Source of the DNA: Solwaraspora sp. WMMD406
Lineage (GTDB): Bacteria; Actinomycetota; Actinomycetes; Mycobacteriales; Micromonosporaceae
Assembly: GCF_029626025.1 (NCBI RefSeq)
Contig: NZ_JARUBF010000001.1
Span: forward strand, 4,154,001 to 4,218,000
DNA length: 64,000 nucleotides
Reading direction: 5' to 3'
In this document: positions 52,903 to 61,788 of the stretch, in pieces
Position numbering within the stretch: the stretch's first letter is position 1
Layout: each line of letters opens with the position of its first letter
The notes under the pieces: generated by a model
Told to the model about the DNA's origin: nothing
Seen by the model: only the letters and a program-made list of their open reading frames with translations
Database searches by the model: none
Translations under genes and position numbers: made by a program

Positions 52903-53847
52903 TCATCGCCGGGCGACGAGGTGCGGCAGGTCGTCCGGTCGGGGCCGCAGGCGTACGGCGTGGCGGCGCAGGTCGGCCGGACCCGGCATCCGGCTGCCCG
53001 GCAGGCTGACCGCCGCCGCACCCCAGGCGAGCCCTTCGGCGAGCGCGTCGGGGCCGGCGGCACCGGCGGCGAGGAAACCGGCCAGCAGCGCGTCTCCCGC
53101 GCCGACGGTGCTGCGCGGCTGCTCGACCGGGGAGTCGCCGATGTGCACCCCGGCGGCGTCGACCAGCACCGCGCCCTGCGCGCCGAGGCTGGCCAGGACG
53201 GTGCCGGCCCCCCACGTACGGACCTGCCCGGCGGCGCCGATCACGTCGTCGAGGGTGGGCAGCGGGCGTCCGACGGACTCGGCCAGCTCTTCGCGGTTGG
53301 GTTTGACCAGGGTCGCGCCGGCGGACGCCGCTGCCCGAAGTGGTGGTCCGCTGGTGTCCACGGCCAGCCGTAGTCCCGCGTCGACGAGGCGCCGACAGAG
53401 CTGGGCGAACGCGTCGACCGGCAGGCCGGGCGGCAGGCTGCCGCAGATCACGACCCAGTCGGCCCGGCCCGCCGTGTCCAGCAGCCGCGCGCTGACCGCC
53501 TCGAACTCGGTCGGGTGCAGGCACGGCCCCGGTTCGTTGACCTTCGTGACCGTGCCGTCCGGCTCGGCCAGGGTGATGTTGGACCGGGTACGGCCGGCGA
53601 TCGGTACGGCGATCACCTCGACGCCTTCGTCGGCGAGCAGCCGGACGAGCTGACCGCCCTCGTCGCCGCCGCAGGGCAGTACGGCGACCGACGGAACCCC
53701 GTTCGCCAGCAGGGCGCGGGAGACGTTGACGCCCTTGCCGCCGGGGTCGAGTCGCGTACCGGTGGCCCGGATGACCTCGCCTCGGACCAGATCGTCGATC
53801 TCGACGGCCCGGTCGAGGCTGGGGTTGAGGGTGAGGGTGAGGATCAT
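52903..53847 (-). CDS. fruK: 1-Phosphofructokinase (PfkB family)
   Basis: ATG 53847 overlaps the DeoR stop (ATGA). The 314-aa kinase has PfkB motifs LNPSLDRAVE, GGKGVNVSRAL, KPNREEL and the catalytic VGAGDALLAGFL. It phosphorylates fructose-1-phosphate, or a related ketose phosphate such as tagatose-6-phosphate in sister enzymes, to the bisphosphate. With a hexitol EII and an MDR dehydrogenase this would complete entry into glycolysis. It is 68 bp upstream of the EIIC gene. Confidence 0.9.
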   Translation of the reverse strand: MILTLTLNPSLDRAVEIDDLVRGEVIRATGTRLDPGGKGVNVSRALLANGVPSVAVLPCGGDEGGQLVRLLADEGVEVIAVPIAGRTRSNITLAEPDGTVTKVNEPGPCLHPTEFEAVSARLLDTAGRADWVVICGSLPPGLPVDAFAQLCRRLVDAGLRLAVDTSGPPLRAAASAGATLVKPNREELAESVGRPLPTLDDVIGAAGQVRTWGAGTVLASLGAQGAVLVDAAGVHIGDSPVEQPRSTVGAGDALLAGFLAAGAAGPDALAEGLAWGAAAVSLPGSRMPGPADLRRHAVRLRPRPDDLPHLVARR

Positions 53848-54605
53848 GCCCGCACCACCCGGGGACCGGCGGTTTCGACCTCGGCGACCAGGTCCTCGTT
53901 GAGTCCGGTGTCGGTGATCAGCAGATCGACGTCGGCGAGGGTGCCGAACCGGGCGAGGTAATCGTTGCCGATCTTGGTGTGGTCGGCCAGGACGATGGAC
54001 CGCCGGGCGGCACCGATCATGGCCCGCTTGACGGCGGCCTCCGCCGGGTCCGGCGTGGTGAGCCCACGTTCGACCGAACACCCGTTGGTGCCGAGGAACG
54101 CGACGTCGACGTAGAGGTCGGCGAGGGGGCGCAGCGCCCAGTCGTCGACTGTGGCCATTGTCTTGCCCCGGACCCGGCCACCGAGCAGCAGCACGTTCAG
54201 GTTGGTGCGGATGCCCAGCGTCGTGGCCAGCGCGGGGGAGTTGACCACGACGGTCAGCTCGCGGTCGGTGGGAAGGACCTGGGCGAGTCGGGCGGTGGTG
54301 GTGCCCGCGTCCAGGATGATCGCGCCCTCCTGCGGCAGTTCGGCGAGCGCCGCCTTGGCGATGCGTTCCTTCTCCGTGGTGAGGACGGTATCCCGGGTGG
54401 CCAGTGCGGGCTCGAAGCCGATCCGTTCGACCGGGATCGCTCCGCCGTGCACCCGGCGCAGCACCCCGGCGCGTTCGAGGGTGGTGAGGTCGCGCCGGAT
54501 GGTTTCGGCGGTCACGTTGAGCGTTTCGGCCAGGGTGGTCACGTCGACCCGTCCGTCGGCTCGGGCGAGTCGGACGATCTCCTGCTGCCGCTCTTCGGCG
54601 TACAT
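53844..54605 (-). CDS. DeoR-family repressor of the PTS operon
   Basis: Starts at ATG 54605. The 253-aa protein has an N-terminal DeoR winged helix (YAEERQQEIVRLARADGRVDVTTLAETLNVTAETIRRDL) and a C-terminal sugar-isomerase-like effector domain (DAGTTT, LGTNGC, KRAMI, DHTKIG). Such regulators sense phosphorylated sugars, and here fructose-1-phosphate or a hexitol-derived ketose phosphate is likely. First gene of the operon, directly behind phased repeats that fit a DeoR operator. Confidence 0.93.
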   Translation of the reverse strand: MYAEERQQEIVRLARADGRVDVTTLAETLNVTAETIRRDLTTLERAGVLRRVHGGAIPVERIGFEPALATRDTVLTTEKERIAKAALAELPQEGAIILDAGTTTARLAQVLPTDRELTVVVNSPALATTLGIRTNLNVLLLGGRVRGKTMATVDDWALRPLADLYVDVAFLGTNGCSVERGLTTPDPAEAAVKRAMIGAARRSIVLADHTKIGNDYLARFGTLADVDLLITDTGLNEDLVAEVETAGPRVVRA

Positions 54606-54608
54606 GTG

Positions 54609-54646
54609 GTTTCACCACCGTTTCGATTTGCTTCACGTTTGTTTAC
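54609..54646. promoter_or_regulatory. Phased direct repeats, probable DeoR operator
   Basis: Four related hexamers GTTTCA (54609), GTTTCG (54620), GCTTCA (54630) and GTTTAC (54641) start 10–11 bp apart, on one helix face, just upstream of the DeoR start. Phased direct repeats are the usual architecture of DeoR-type operators. It probably provides autoregulation of the whole 54605–47808 operon. Confidence 0.6.
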
Positions 54647-54841
54647 GCCCGACTCTGTGGGTTGTCAAGGGTGCGCGGCGGACGAATTGTGATCTTGGCC
54701 GCTCGGCTGACCTGCGGGTCCTGCCCCCGGACCGACCGAGGCCATCGGCCGGGGGGATCCGCTGGCGAGGTCGGGCAGTGGATGTCGGGGCCTACCGTGA
54801 CCTCGCCGGTGCCTCCGGCCCATGATCCGAAGGAGAGTTCG

Positions 54842-55078
54842 ATGCGAGGCAGATCGATCTCGGCGGCGCTCGCCGCAGTGGCGACGACGGCGGCGACGGT
54901 CCTGCTGGGTCCGGTCACGGTGGCCTCGGCGCAGGAAGACCGCGTTGGGCCGGTGCTACACCGGCGAGCGACCGCAACACGCGGACCCGTTCACCTGGTG
55001 GGGCGTCATGTAGGCGTTGCCGCCGGACGGCCCATCGCCAGATCAGTGAAAACACCTTCTTATCCAGATTTAGCCTGA
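54842..55078 (+). CDS. Short putative secreted peptide, possibly frameshifted
   Basis: ATG 54842 follows AAGGAGAG. A clean Sec signal peptide (about 1–31, ending ASAQ) is followed by a 47-residue Arg-rich stretch that does not look like a mature protein. Another frame after ~54945 gives CYTGERPQHADPFTWWGVM, which looks more natural. Either the mature part is frameshifted or the peptide is short and real. No family recognised. Confidence 0.4.
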   Translation: MRGRSISAALAAVATTAATVLLGPVTVASAQEDRVGPVLHRRATATRGPVHLVGRHVGVAAGRPIARSVKTPSYPDLA

Positions 55079-55119
55079 TAAAACCTTTTTGTACGGCAGT
55101 CAGGAGATCTGGAGGACCC

Positions 55120-55920
55120 ATGACCACGCTGGACGCGCCCGCCCGGCACCGCCGGGCGGCCCCCGTCACCGATCCTCGGCGCTACGACACCCTCAAACGG
55201 GTGCTCGACGTCGTCGGGGCGGGCCTCGCGCTCCTGGTGGCGACACCGGTGATGGCGGCGGTCGCGGCGCTCATCCTGGTCACGCTCGGCCGGCCCGTGC
55301 TGTTCCGGCAGGTCCGGCCGGGCCGCGACGGCGACCTGTTCGAGCTGGTGAAGTTCCGGACCATGCTGCCGGTACGGCCCGACCGTGGCTGGGTCACCGA
55401 CGCCGAGCGGATGACCCGGATCGGGCGCTGGCTGCGGGCCACCAGCCTGGACGAGCTGCCCGAGCTGTGGAACGTGCTGCGCGGGCAGATGAGCCTGGTC
55501 GGCCCCCGCCCGCATCTGGTGAAATATCTCGACATCTACACGCCGTGGCAGGCCCGTCGACACGAGGTGCGGCCCGGCATCACCGGGCTGGCCCAGGTAC
55601 GCGGGCGCAACGAACTGTCCTGGGAGGACAAGTTCGCCTACGACATCGAGTACGTCGACAACCGTTGTCTCCGGTTGGACCTGCGGATTCTGGCCGAGAC
55701 GGTCCGGGTGGTGTTGCGCCGGGAGGGAATCTCCGCGCCGGGCGCGGCCACCTGGCACGAGTTCACCGGCACCCCGGCCACCGGGTCCGAGGCGGTCGGC
55801 CGGCCGGCGGTCACCACGACGCCGGCCCGAACAACCGTAGGTAGCGATCGATCATCGCGTTGGTCTGCCGAGGCACCTCGAACTGGAAGAAGTGCCCTGA
55901 CCCGACCACCTGCCCGATGA
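55120..55920 (+). CDS. Monotopic phosphoglycosyl transferase (undecaprenyl-phosphate sugar transferase)
   Basis: Starts at ATG 55120. The 266-aa protein has one re-entrant membrane helix (about 28–55), the KFRTM motif, the catalytic dyad Asp111–Glu112 (TSLDELPELWN), VGPRPH and RPGITGLAQVRGRN, as in WcaJ/PglC-like enzymes. It loads a sugar-1-phosphate on undecaprenyl phosphate to start polysaccharide synthesis. No other polysaccharide gene is nearby. The conserved part ends near 55790; the last ~40 residues overlap the opposite hydrolase gene. Confidence 0.88.
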   Translation: MTTLDAPARHRRAAPVTDPRRYDTLKRVLDVVGAGLALLVATPVMAAVAALILVTLGRPVLFRQVRPGRDGDLFELVKFRTMLPVRPDRGWVTDAERMTRIGRWLRATSLDELPELWNVLRGQMSLVGPRPHLVKYLDIYTPWQARRHEVRPGITGLAQVRGRNELSWEDKFAYDIEYVDNRCLRLDLRILAETVRVVLRREGISAPGAATWHEFTGTPATGSEAVGRPAVTTTPARTTVGSDRSSRWSAEAPRTGRSALTRPPAR

Positions 55921-56602
55921 CCGACTCGGGGACCAGTTCGCGCAGTCGGGTGTAGTCGGCGAAGGGCGCCGGACCGCCGATGTACAGCAGTCGTCGTCCC
56001 CACTCGGTGAGCGCGGCGTCGCCGCCCGCCTCGACGAAGCCGGCCAGGCCGTCCAGGGTCGCGGCGGCGACCTCGTCGGTCGGCCGCAGCATCTGCTCGA
56101 TCGCCCAGTCCACCAGTCTGGGATCGGACTCGGGTACGAAGAAGGACCGGATGATGTCGATCCGTGCCTGCCGGGGATCGTCGCCCCGGATGGATTCCGC
56201 GAGTGCGGCGACCTGTTCCGACGTGCCGGGCGGTACGGCGACCGAGGAATCGAGCAGGATCAGGGTGGCGACCCGGTCCGGCACCTGGACCGCCCCGGCC
56301 AGGGACCACACCCCGCCCATGCTGTGACCGATCACCACCACGTCACGCATGTCGAGCTCGACCATCAGATCCCGCAGGTCGGTGCCGAGTTCGGCGACGG
56401 TGAAGCCGCGGTCGCCGGCCGGACTCTTGCCGTGGCCCCGCATGTCCACCGAGATGATCCGGCGTCGCCAGCCGGCCAGATGCGCGGCGATGGGTTTCAT
56501 GAACCGGTGGTTGCAGCACCAGCCGTGTACGAGCAGTACGTCCTGTCGGCCTCGGCCAGTCTGCCAGTAGCGCATCCCGGCGGCCGTGCGGTTGTCGGTC
56601 AA
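55811..56602 (-). CDS. Alpha/beta-fold hydrolase
   Basis: Starts at ATG 56602. The 263-aa protein has an oxyanion HGW segment (LLVHGWCCNH), the nucleophile elbow GHSMGG (Ser94), DSSV and a C-terminal catalytic His (GSGHFFQFEVP). It acts as an esterase, lipase or haloalkane-type hydrolase; the substrate is not predictable. Its last ~36 codons overlap the end of the convergent phosphoglycosyl transferase gene by 110 bp. Confidence 0.85.
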   Translation of the reverse strand: MTDNRTAAGMRYWQTGRGRQDVLLVHGWCCNHRFMKPIAAHLAGWRRRIISVDMRGHGKSPAGDRGFTVAELGTDLRDLMVELDMRDVVVIGHSMGGVWSLAGAVQVPDRVATLILLDSSVAVPPGTSEQVAALAESIRGDDPRQARIDIIRSFFVPESDPRLVDWAIEQMLRPTDEVAAATLDGLAGFVEAGGDAALTEWGRRLLYIGGPAPFADYTRLRELVPESVIGQVVGSGHFFQFEVPRQTNAMIDRYLRLFGPASW

Positions 56603-56833
56603 CGTGGCCTCCCTGATGTCGGTGCGACGCCGCGTCGATACGGCCTGTAATTATTGTGCCTCACGTGATTACTTTCCGCACGGGTGCGGTCTGGCGGCCA
56701 GCGCCAGATCCGGGTCAAGCTCAGATCGCCCACCGGGGGTGATGTGCCGCTGCGGCCGGCCACGCCATGCTGCTTCGAGCGGTCTTCCTTAGTCGGAAGA
56801 TCACTCAGGGTGACGCGGGAGGTGGGATGCGGA

Positions 56834-59314
56834 ATGACCGATGCCATCGGTCGGTTCTTCGACTCCCTTGCCGTGTCCGGGGCCGACCGGGTGCCGCCGA
56901 CGACGCGCGGAACCCTTCGGTTCGACCTGCGCCGGGACGGCCGGACCAGGAGCTGGTCGCTGACCTACCAGGACGGCGCGGTGGCGGTCGACCGGCGGCC
57001 CGGCGAAGCCGACTGCACTGTCGACGCCCCGGAGGAGATTTTCGAGCGGCTGCTGGACGGCCGGGACAACGTCGTTCCGCTGCTGCTGCGCAACGGCGTG
57101 TCCGTCCGTGGCGAACTGCAGCTGCTGCTCGCCTTCCGGCGGCTGCTGCCGGTGCCGGCCGACAGCGCCGGGCCGGCGTCGCGGGCCCGGCCGCTCGACG
57201 CCGCACCGCGCCCGAGTACGGCGACCTCCCGCCCGGTGAGCATCCTCTACGGCAACCTGTTCATGGTCACCGACCGTCGTGGTGACGTCGAAGCCACCCC
57301 GTTCGCCCCGTTCGGCTTGTTCTTCTACGACACCCGTTTCCTGTCCCGATGGCGGCTGACCGTCGACGACCAGCGTCTGCACACCCTGTCCATCGACGAT
57401 CTGCAGTATTTCGAGACCCGGTTCTTCCAGGTGCCCGGCGAGCCGACACACTACGTCGACGCCGACGTGTCGGTGTTTCGTCATCGCTGGATCGGTGACG
57501 CCTTCACCGAGCAGATCACCGTGTTCAACCATCGTGAGAAGCCGGTACGGCTGCGGCTGCGGCTGGAGGTGGCCGCCGACTTCGCCGAGGTGCTGGAGGC
57601 CAAGGACGGCTGGCACACCGATCGGGACATCGCGACGACCGTCGAACCGGAGGCGCTGCGGTTTCGGTACGAACGCGACACCTACTTCCGGGAGACCATC
57701 GTCTCGTCCTCGGTGCCCGCCGCGCTCGACCCCGACGGGATGTCCTTCGACGTGGAACTCGCCGGCCAGCAGAGCTGGTGCACCGACGTGACGGTGAAAA
57801 CCTTCGTCCGGGGAGCCGGCAACCGCGATCTGCGGGAGAGCCTGCGCAGCTACGCCGAACGGCCCAAACCGCAAGTGCACGCGGAACTCGACCAGTGGGT
57901 GGCCCGGGCACCGAAGTTGACCTGCGACTACAAGCCGCTGTGGGAGGCGTACCGGCAGAGCGTCGTCGACCTGGGAGCGCTGCGCTACAAAGGGGTCAAC
58001 TTCCGCGAGCTGCTGCCGGCTGCCGGAATGCCCTGGTTCATGACCTACTTCGGCCGGGACAGCCTGATCAGCTGTCTGCAGGCGGTGCCGTTCGTGGCGG
58101 GTACCACCGTACCGGCGCTGCGGATCATGGCGTTGGCGCAGGGCACCCGCGAGGATCCGTTCCGGGCCGAACAGCCCGGCAAGATCCCGCAGGAGAGCCG
58201 CTACGGCGAGTCCGCGCTGTTCAACGAGGTTCCGCTGGCGGCTGACTTCTCCGCGGCCGACACCACCGCGTTGTTCGTCGTGCTGCTGGACGAGTACGAG
58301 CGGTGGACCGGCGACAACGCCCTGGTACGGGCGATGGAGTTCGAGACCCGCGCCGCGTTGCGCTGGATCGACGAGCACGCCGACCTGATGGGCGACGGCT
58401 ACCTCTGGTACGGCCCCCGGGACAGTCGCGCCGGGGTGCTCAACCAGAGCTGGAAGTGCTCACCCGGGGCGATCACCTTCCACGACGGCGAGGTGGCGAC
58501 GTTCCCGCAGGCCGTCTGCGAGATCCAGGGCTACGTGTACGACGCGAAGCTGCGCGGGGCGCGGCTGGCCCGCAGGTGCTGGGATGATCCCGACTTCGCC
58601 GACCAGCTGGAGCGACAGGCCGCCGAGTTGCGGGCGCGGTTCAACCGCGACTTCTGGCTGCCCGACCGGGGCTACTTCGCGCACGCGCTGCAAGCCGACG
58701 GCCGGCGGGTCGACGCACTCACGTCCAACATCGGACACCTGTTGTGGAGCGGCATCGTCGACCCCGACAAGGCACGTGCGGTGGTGCACCATCTGATGGG
58801 TCCGGCGCTCTTCTCCGGCTGGGGCATCCGCACCCTGGCCGACACCGAGCGGCGGTTCAATCCGGTGGGCTACCACACCGGTACGGTGTGGCCGTTCGAC
58901 AATTCCCTCATCGCCTGGGGGCTGCGTCGCTACGGCTACCGCGAGGAGGCCGCCCGGGTGGCGCGGGCCGTTCTGGAGGCCTCGCAATACTTCGGTGCTC
59001 GGCTGCCGGAGTCCTTCGCGGGATACGACCGGTCGCTGACCAAGTATCCGGTGCCGTACGCGGCGGCGGGCAGCCCACACGCCACCTCCGCCGGAGCGCC
59101 CCTGCTGCTGCTCCGGGTGCTGCTCGGGCTGGAACCGTACGAGGGGGAACTGATCGTGGACCCGGCGGTGCCGGAGGACATGGGCCACATCGAGTTGCAC
59201 GACATCCCCGGTCCGTGGGGGCTGCTGGACGCACTCGGCCGTGGCCGGCGGGAACTGAGCCGGCCTCGTCGCCGTCGCCGCCGGCCGGGTGACCCTTTGC
59301 GGGCGGCGTTGTGA
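56834..59314 (+). CDS. SCP2 domain – glycogen-debranching-type glucosidase fusion
   Basis: ATG 56834. The 826-aa protein starts with an SCP2-like lipid-binding domain (about 1–100: RGTLRFDLRRDG, GEADCTVDAPEEIFERLLDG, GVSVRGELQLLLAFRRLLP). The N-terminal domain of GDE-type debranching enzymes (about 130–350) and an (α/α)6 amylo-1,6-glucosidase-like catalytic domain (MPWFMTYFGRDSLISC, GYHTGTVWPFDNS) follow. A lipid-binding domain in front of a glycoside hydrolase suggests membrane-associated or lipid-linked glycan as substrate. Coupled (GTGA) to a lactone oxidase. Confidence 0.85.
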   Translation: MTDAIGRFFDSLAVSGADRVPPTTRGTLRFDLRRDGRTRSWSLTYQDGAVAVDRRPGEADCTVDAPEEIFERLLDGRDNVVPLLLRNGVSVRGELQLLLAFRRLLPVPADSAGPASRARPLDAAPRPSTATSRPVSILYGNLFMVTDRRGDVEATPFAPFGLFFYDTRFLSRWRLTVDDQRLHTLSIDDLQYFETRFFQVPGEPTHYVDADVSVFRHRWIGDAFTEQITVFNHREKPVRLRLRLEVAADFAEVLEAKDGWHTDRDIATTVEPEALRFRYERDTYFRETIVSSSVPAALDPDGMSFDVELAGQQSWCTDVTVKTFVRGAGNRDLRESLRSYAERPKPQVHAELDQWVARAPKLTCDYKPLWEAYRQSVVDLGALRYKGVNFRELLPAAGMPWFMTYFGRDSLISCLQAVPFVAGTTVPALRIMALAQGTREDPFRAEQPGKIPQESRYGESALFNEVPLAADFSAADTTALFVVLLDEYERWTGDNALVRAMEFETRAALRWIDEHADLMGDGYLWYGPRDSRAGVLNQSWKCSPGAITFHDGEVATFPQAVCEIQGYVYDAKLRGARLARRCWDDPDFADQLERQAAELRARFNRDFWLPDRGYFAHALQADGRRVDALTSNIGHLLWSGIVDPDKARAVVHHLMGPALFSGWGIRTLADTERRFNPVGYHTGTVWPFDNSLIAWGLRRYGYREEAARVARAVLEASQYFGARLPESFAGYDRSLTKYPVPYAAAGSPHATSAGAPLLLLRVLLGLEPYEGELIVDPAVPEDMGHIELHDIPGPWGLLDALGRGRRELSRPRRRRRRPGDPLRAAL

Positions 59315-60633
59315 GCCGCGACGACACGCCGCCTGCGCCGACGCCGCCGACGGGCACCGGGCCCGGGTCGCTCGGCACCGCAGCGGCGGCGGGGCCCGGC
59401 CCGGCGCCACGGTCCGGACCGGCGGTAGCCACCGTCGAGGTGCCACCGAGCTGGCGCAACTGGTCGGGTGGGCTGTGCTTCCAGCCCGCCGGGATCGCCC
59501 GTCCCGACTCGGTCGACCAGCTGTGCCGGATCGTCCGGCAGACGGCCGCGCGCGGTGGCTGCGTGCGTCCGGTCGGTGCCGGGCACTCGTCCGCGCCGCT
59601 GGTGCGGACCGACGATCTGCTGCTGTCGGTGGACCGGCTCCCGTCCGGGGTGCTCGGCACACCAGCCGACGGGCAGGCCTGGGTCGGCGCGGGCACCCGG
59701 TTGCACGAACTGGGGGACCTGCTGCGTCGGCATGGTCTGGCCATGCCCAATCTCGGTGACGTGGACACCCAGGCGATCGCCGGCGCGATCGGCACCGGTA
59801 CCCACGGCAGCGGCCGGGGCCTGTCGAACCTGTCCGCGATGGTGACCGGGGTGCGGTTGGTGACCGCCGCCGGTCAGGTGATCGAGATCGACGGGGAGCG
59901 GGAACCCGATGTGTTGCGGGCCGTTCAACTGTCGCTGGGCGTCCTCGGTGTGCTCACGGCGGTACGGACCCGGGTGGTGCCGGCGTTCCAGGCCCGCCGC
60001 CGGGAGTGGGGGCTGCCGACCGACGAGTGCCTGGCGGTCTTCGACGCCCTGCTGGACGCCAACCGCAACGTCGACTTCTACTGGTATCCGCGCCGTGACG
60101 ACGCGCACCTGCGGACGGTGAACCCGGTGGACGACGATCCGGGACCGGCGCGGTTGCCGGCGACCGACTGCACCGAGGACCGGGTCGGCTGGAGCGGGTC
60201 GGCGCTGACCAAGCGCCGGTCGTTGCGGTTCCACGAGATCGAGTACGCGGTGCCGGCCGCCGCCGGGCCGGCCTGTTTCCAGGAACTGCGGCACCGGATC
60301 CGGATCCGGCATCGTCAGCACGCCGCGTGGCGGGTGCTCTACCGGTACGTGGCCGCCGACCATGCCTACCTCAGCCCGGCGTACGGACGCGACAGTGTCA
60401 CCATCTCGGTGCACCAGAACGAGACGTCGCCGTACCAGGAGTTCTTCGCCGACGTCGAACCGATCTTCCACGCGTACGGTGGCCGTCCGCACTGGGCGAA
60501 GATCCACCACCTGGAGGGTCGCGATCTGCTGTCCCGCTACCCCGAGGCTGATCGTTTCCTGACCGTACGGCATCGACTGGACCCGGACGGTGTGTTCCTC
60601 AGCGACTACCTGCGGCGCCTGCTCGCCCTGTGA
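59311..60633 (+). CDS. FAD-linked sugar-lactone oxidase (D-arabinono-1,4-lactone oxidase family)
   Basis: GTG 59311 overlaps the previous stop (GTGA). The 440-aa protein has a Pro/Gly-rich N-terminus (1–45), a PCMH-type FAD domain (PVGAGHSSAPL, GDVDTQAIAGAIGTGTHGSG) and the ALO domain ending with HWAKIHHL and FLSDYLRRLL. It oxidises sugar lactones or alditols. The GAGHSS His-type flavin segment suggests a covalent or tightly bound flavin. Co-translation with a glycan hydrolase suggests that it acts on the released sugar. Confidence 0.88.
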   Translation: MSRDDTPPAPTPPTGTGPGSLGTAAAAGPGPAPRSGPAVATVEVPPSWRNWSGGLCFQPAGIARPDSVDQLCRIVRQTAARGGCVRPVGAGHSSAPLVRTDDLLLSVDRLPSGVLGTPADGQAWVGAGTRLHELGDLLRRHGLAMPNLGDVDTQAIAGAIGTGTHGSGRGLSNLSAMVTGVRLVTAAGQVIEIDGEREPDVLRAVQLSLGVLGVLTAVRTRVVPAFQARRREWGLPTDECLAVFDALLDANRNVDFYWYPRRDDAHLRTVNPVDDDPGPARLPATDCTEDRVGWSGSALTKRRSLRFHEIEYAVPAAAGPACFQELRHRIRIRHRQHAAWRVLYRYVAADHAYLSPAYGRDSVTISVHQNETSPYQEFFADVEPIFHAYGGRPHWAKIHHLEGRDLLSRYPEADRFLTVRHRLDPDGVFLSDYLRRLLAL

Positions 60634-60695
60634 TTCACCCGCCCGCGCCGCCCTTGACCGCATCCCCCGACCGCTTCCGAGTCGGAAGGATCATC

Positions 60696-61682
60696 ATGGC
60701 GCAGTCCGTGACCACGGTCGTGCTGGAGCCGGCGGCCCGCGAGGTCGTCGCGATGACGTCGAACGCGCCGTCGCCGCACGAGCTCGGTCCCGAACAGGGC
60801 CGGGCGAAGCTGGTGGAGCTGCAGAGCACCGACGTGGCCCGCCCGCCCGCGCGGATCGAGGACCTGATGGTTCCCGGTGGCCCGGACGGCGACGTGCCGA
60901 TCCGGATCGTCCGGCCGGACGACGCCACCGACCCCCTGCCCGCCGTGCTCTACCTGCACGGCGCGGGGTGGGTGTTCGGTGACGCCACCACCCACGACCG
61001 GCTGATCCGCGAGATCGCCGTGCGCAGCGGGTCGGCGGTGGTGTTCCCGCAATACCGCCGGTCACCCGAGGCGCGGTATCCGCTGGCCCTCCAGGAGTGC
61101 TTCGCGGTCGCCGGATGGCTGGTCGCCGACGGTGCGGGCAACGGCATCGACGGCTCCCGACTCGTGGTGGCCGGCGACTCCGTCGGCGGCAACATGGCGA
61201 CCGCGCTGACGATCCTCGCCCAGCGGCGCGGCGGCCCCCGGTTCCGCCACCAGGTGCTGTGCTACCCGGTGACGGACGCGGCGATGGACACCGCCTCCTA
61301 CCGGGAGTTCGGCACCGGCTTCTATCTGACCCGCGAGGCGATGGCCTGGTACTGGGACCAGTACCTGCCGGATCCGGCGCAGCGCGGCGACCCGCTGGTG
61401 TCCCCGCTGCGCGCCAGCATGAACGAATTGAGCGAGTTGCCACCGGCGTTGATCGTCACCGGCGAGGCGGACGTGCTCCGCGACGAAGGCGAGGCGTACG
61501 CGGCGAAGCTGCGCCAGGCCGGGGTGTCCGTCACCGAGGTTCGCTATCAGGGCATGATCCACGACTTCCTGATGCTCGACGCGCTCGCTGGCACGAACGC
61601 GGCGCGGGCCGCGCTGGCGCAGGTGGCGATGACGGTGCGACAGGCCCTGCGGGGCGATGGGGATCCGATCGCCGGCCTATGA
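60696..61682 (+). CDS. Hormone-sensitive-lipase family esterase
   Basis: ATG 60696 follows GGAAGGA. The 328-aa α/β hydrolase has the HSL-family oxyanion motif HGAGW (HGGGW variant, about 88–92) and nucleophile GDSVGGN (Ser162). A late Asp (EADVLRDEG) and His (GMIHDF) complete the triad. It hydrolyses short acyl or aryl esters. It lies 62 bp after the lactone oxidase gene and may share its transcript. Confidence 0.88.
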   Translation: MAQSVTTVVLEPAAREVVAMTSNAPSPHELGPEQGRAKLVELQSTDVARPPARIEDLMVPGGPDGDVPIRIVRPDDATDPLPAVLYLHGAGWVFGDATTHDRLIREIAVRSGSAVVFPQYRRSPEARYPLALQECFAVAGWLVADGAGNGIDGSRLVVAGDSVGGNMATALTILAQRRGGPRFRHQVLCYPVTDAAMDTASYREFGTGFYLTREAMAWYWDQYLPDPAQRGDPLVSPLRASMNELSELPPALIVTGEADVLRDEGEAYAAKLRQAGVSVTEVRYQGMIHDFLMLDALAGTNAARAALAQVAMTVRQALRGDGDPIAGL

Positions 61683-61788
61683 TTGCCCGGTTCCGCCCGT
61701 GGGTAGGAGCGCAACCGCACCGGGCGTCGACGTTCCCGTACCTCCGGTGCGGATGGATCAGTTCTCGGGGACACGGAATGGGGACGTC

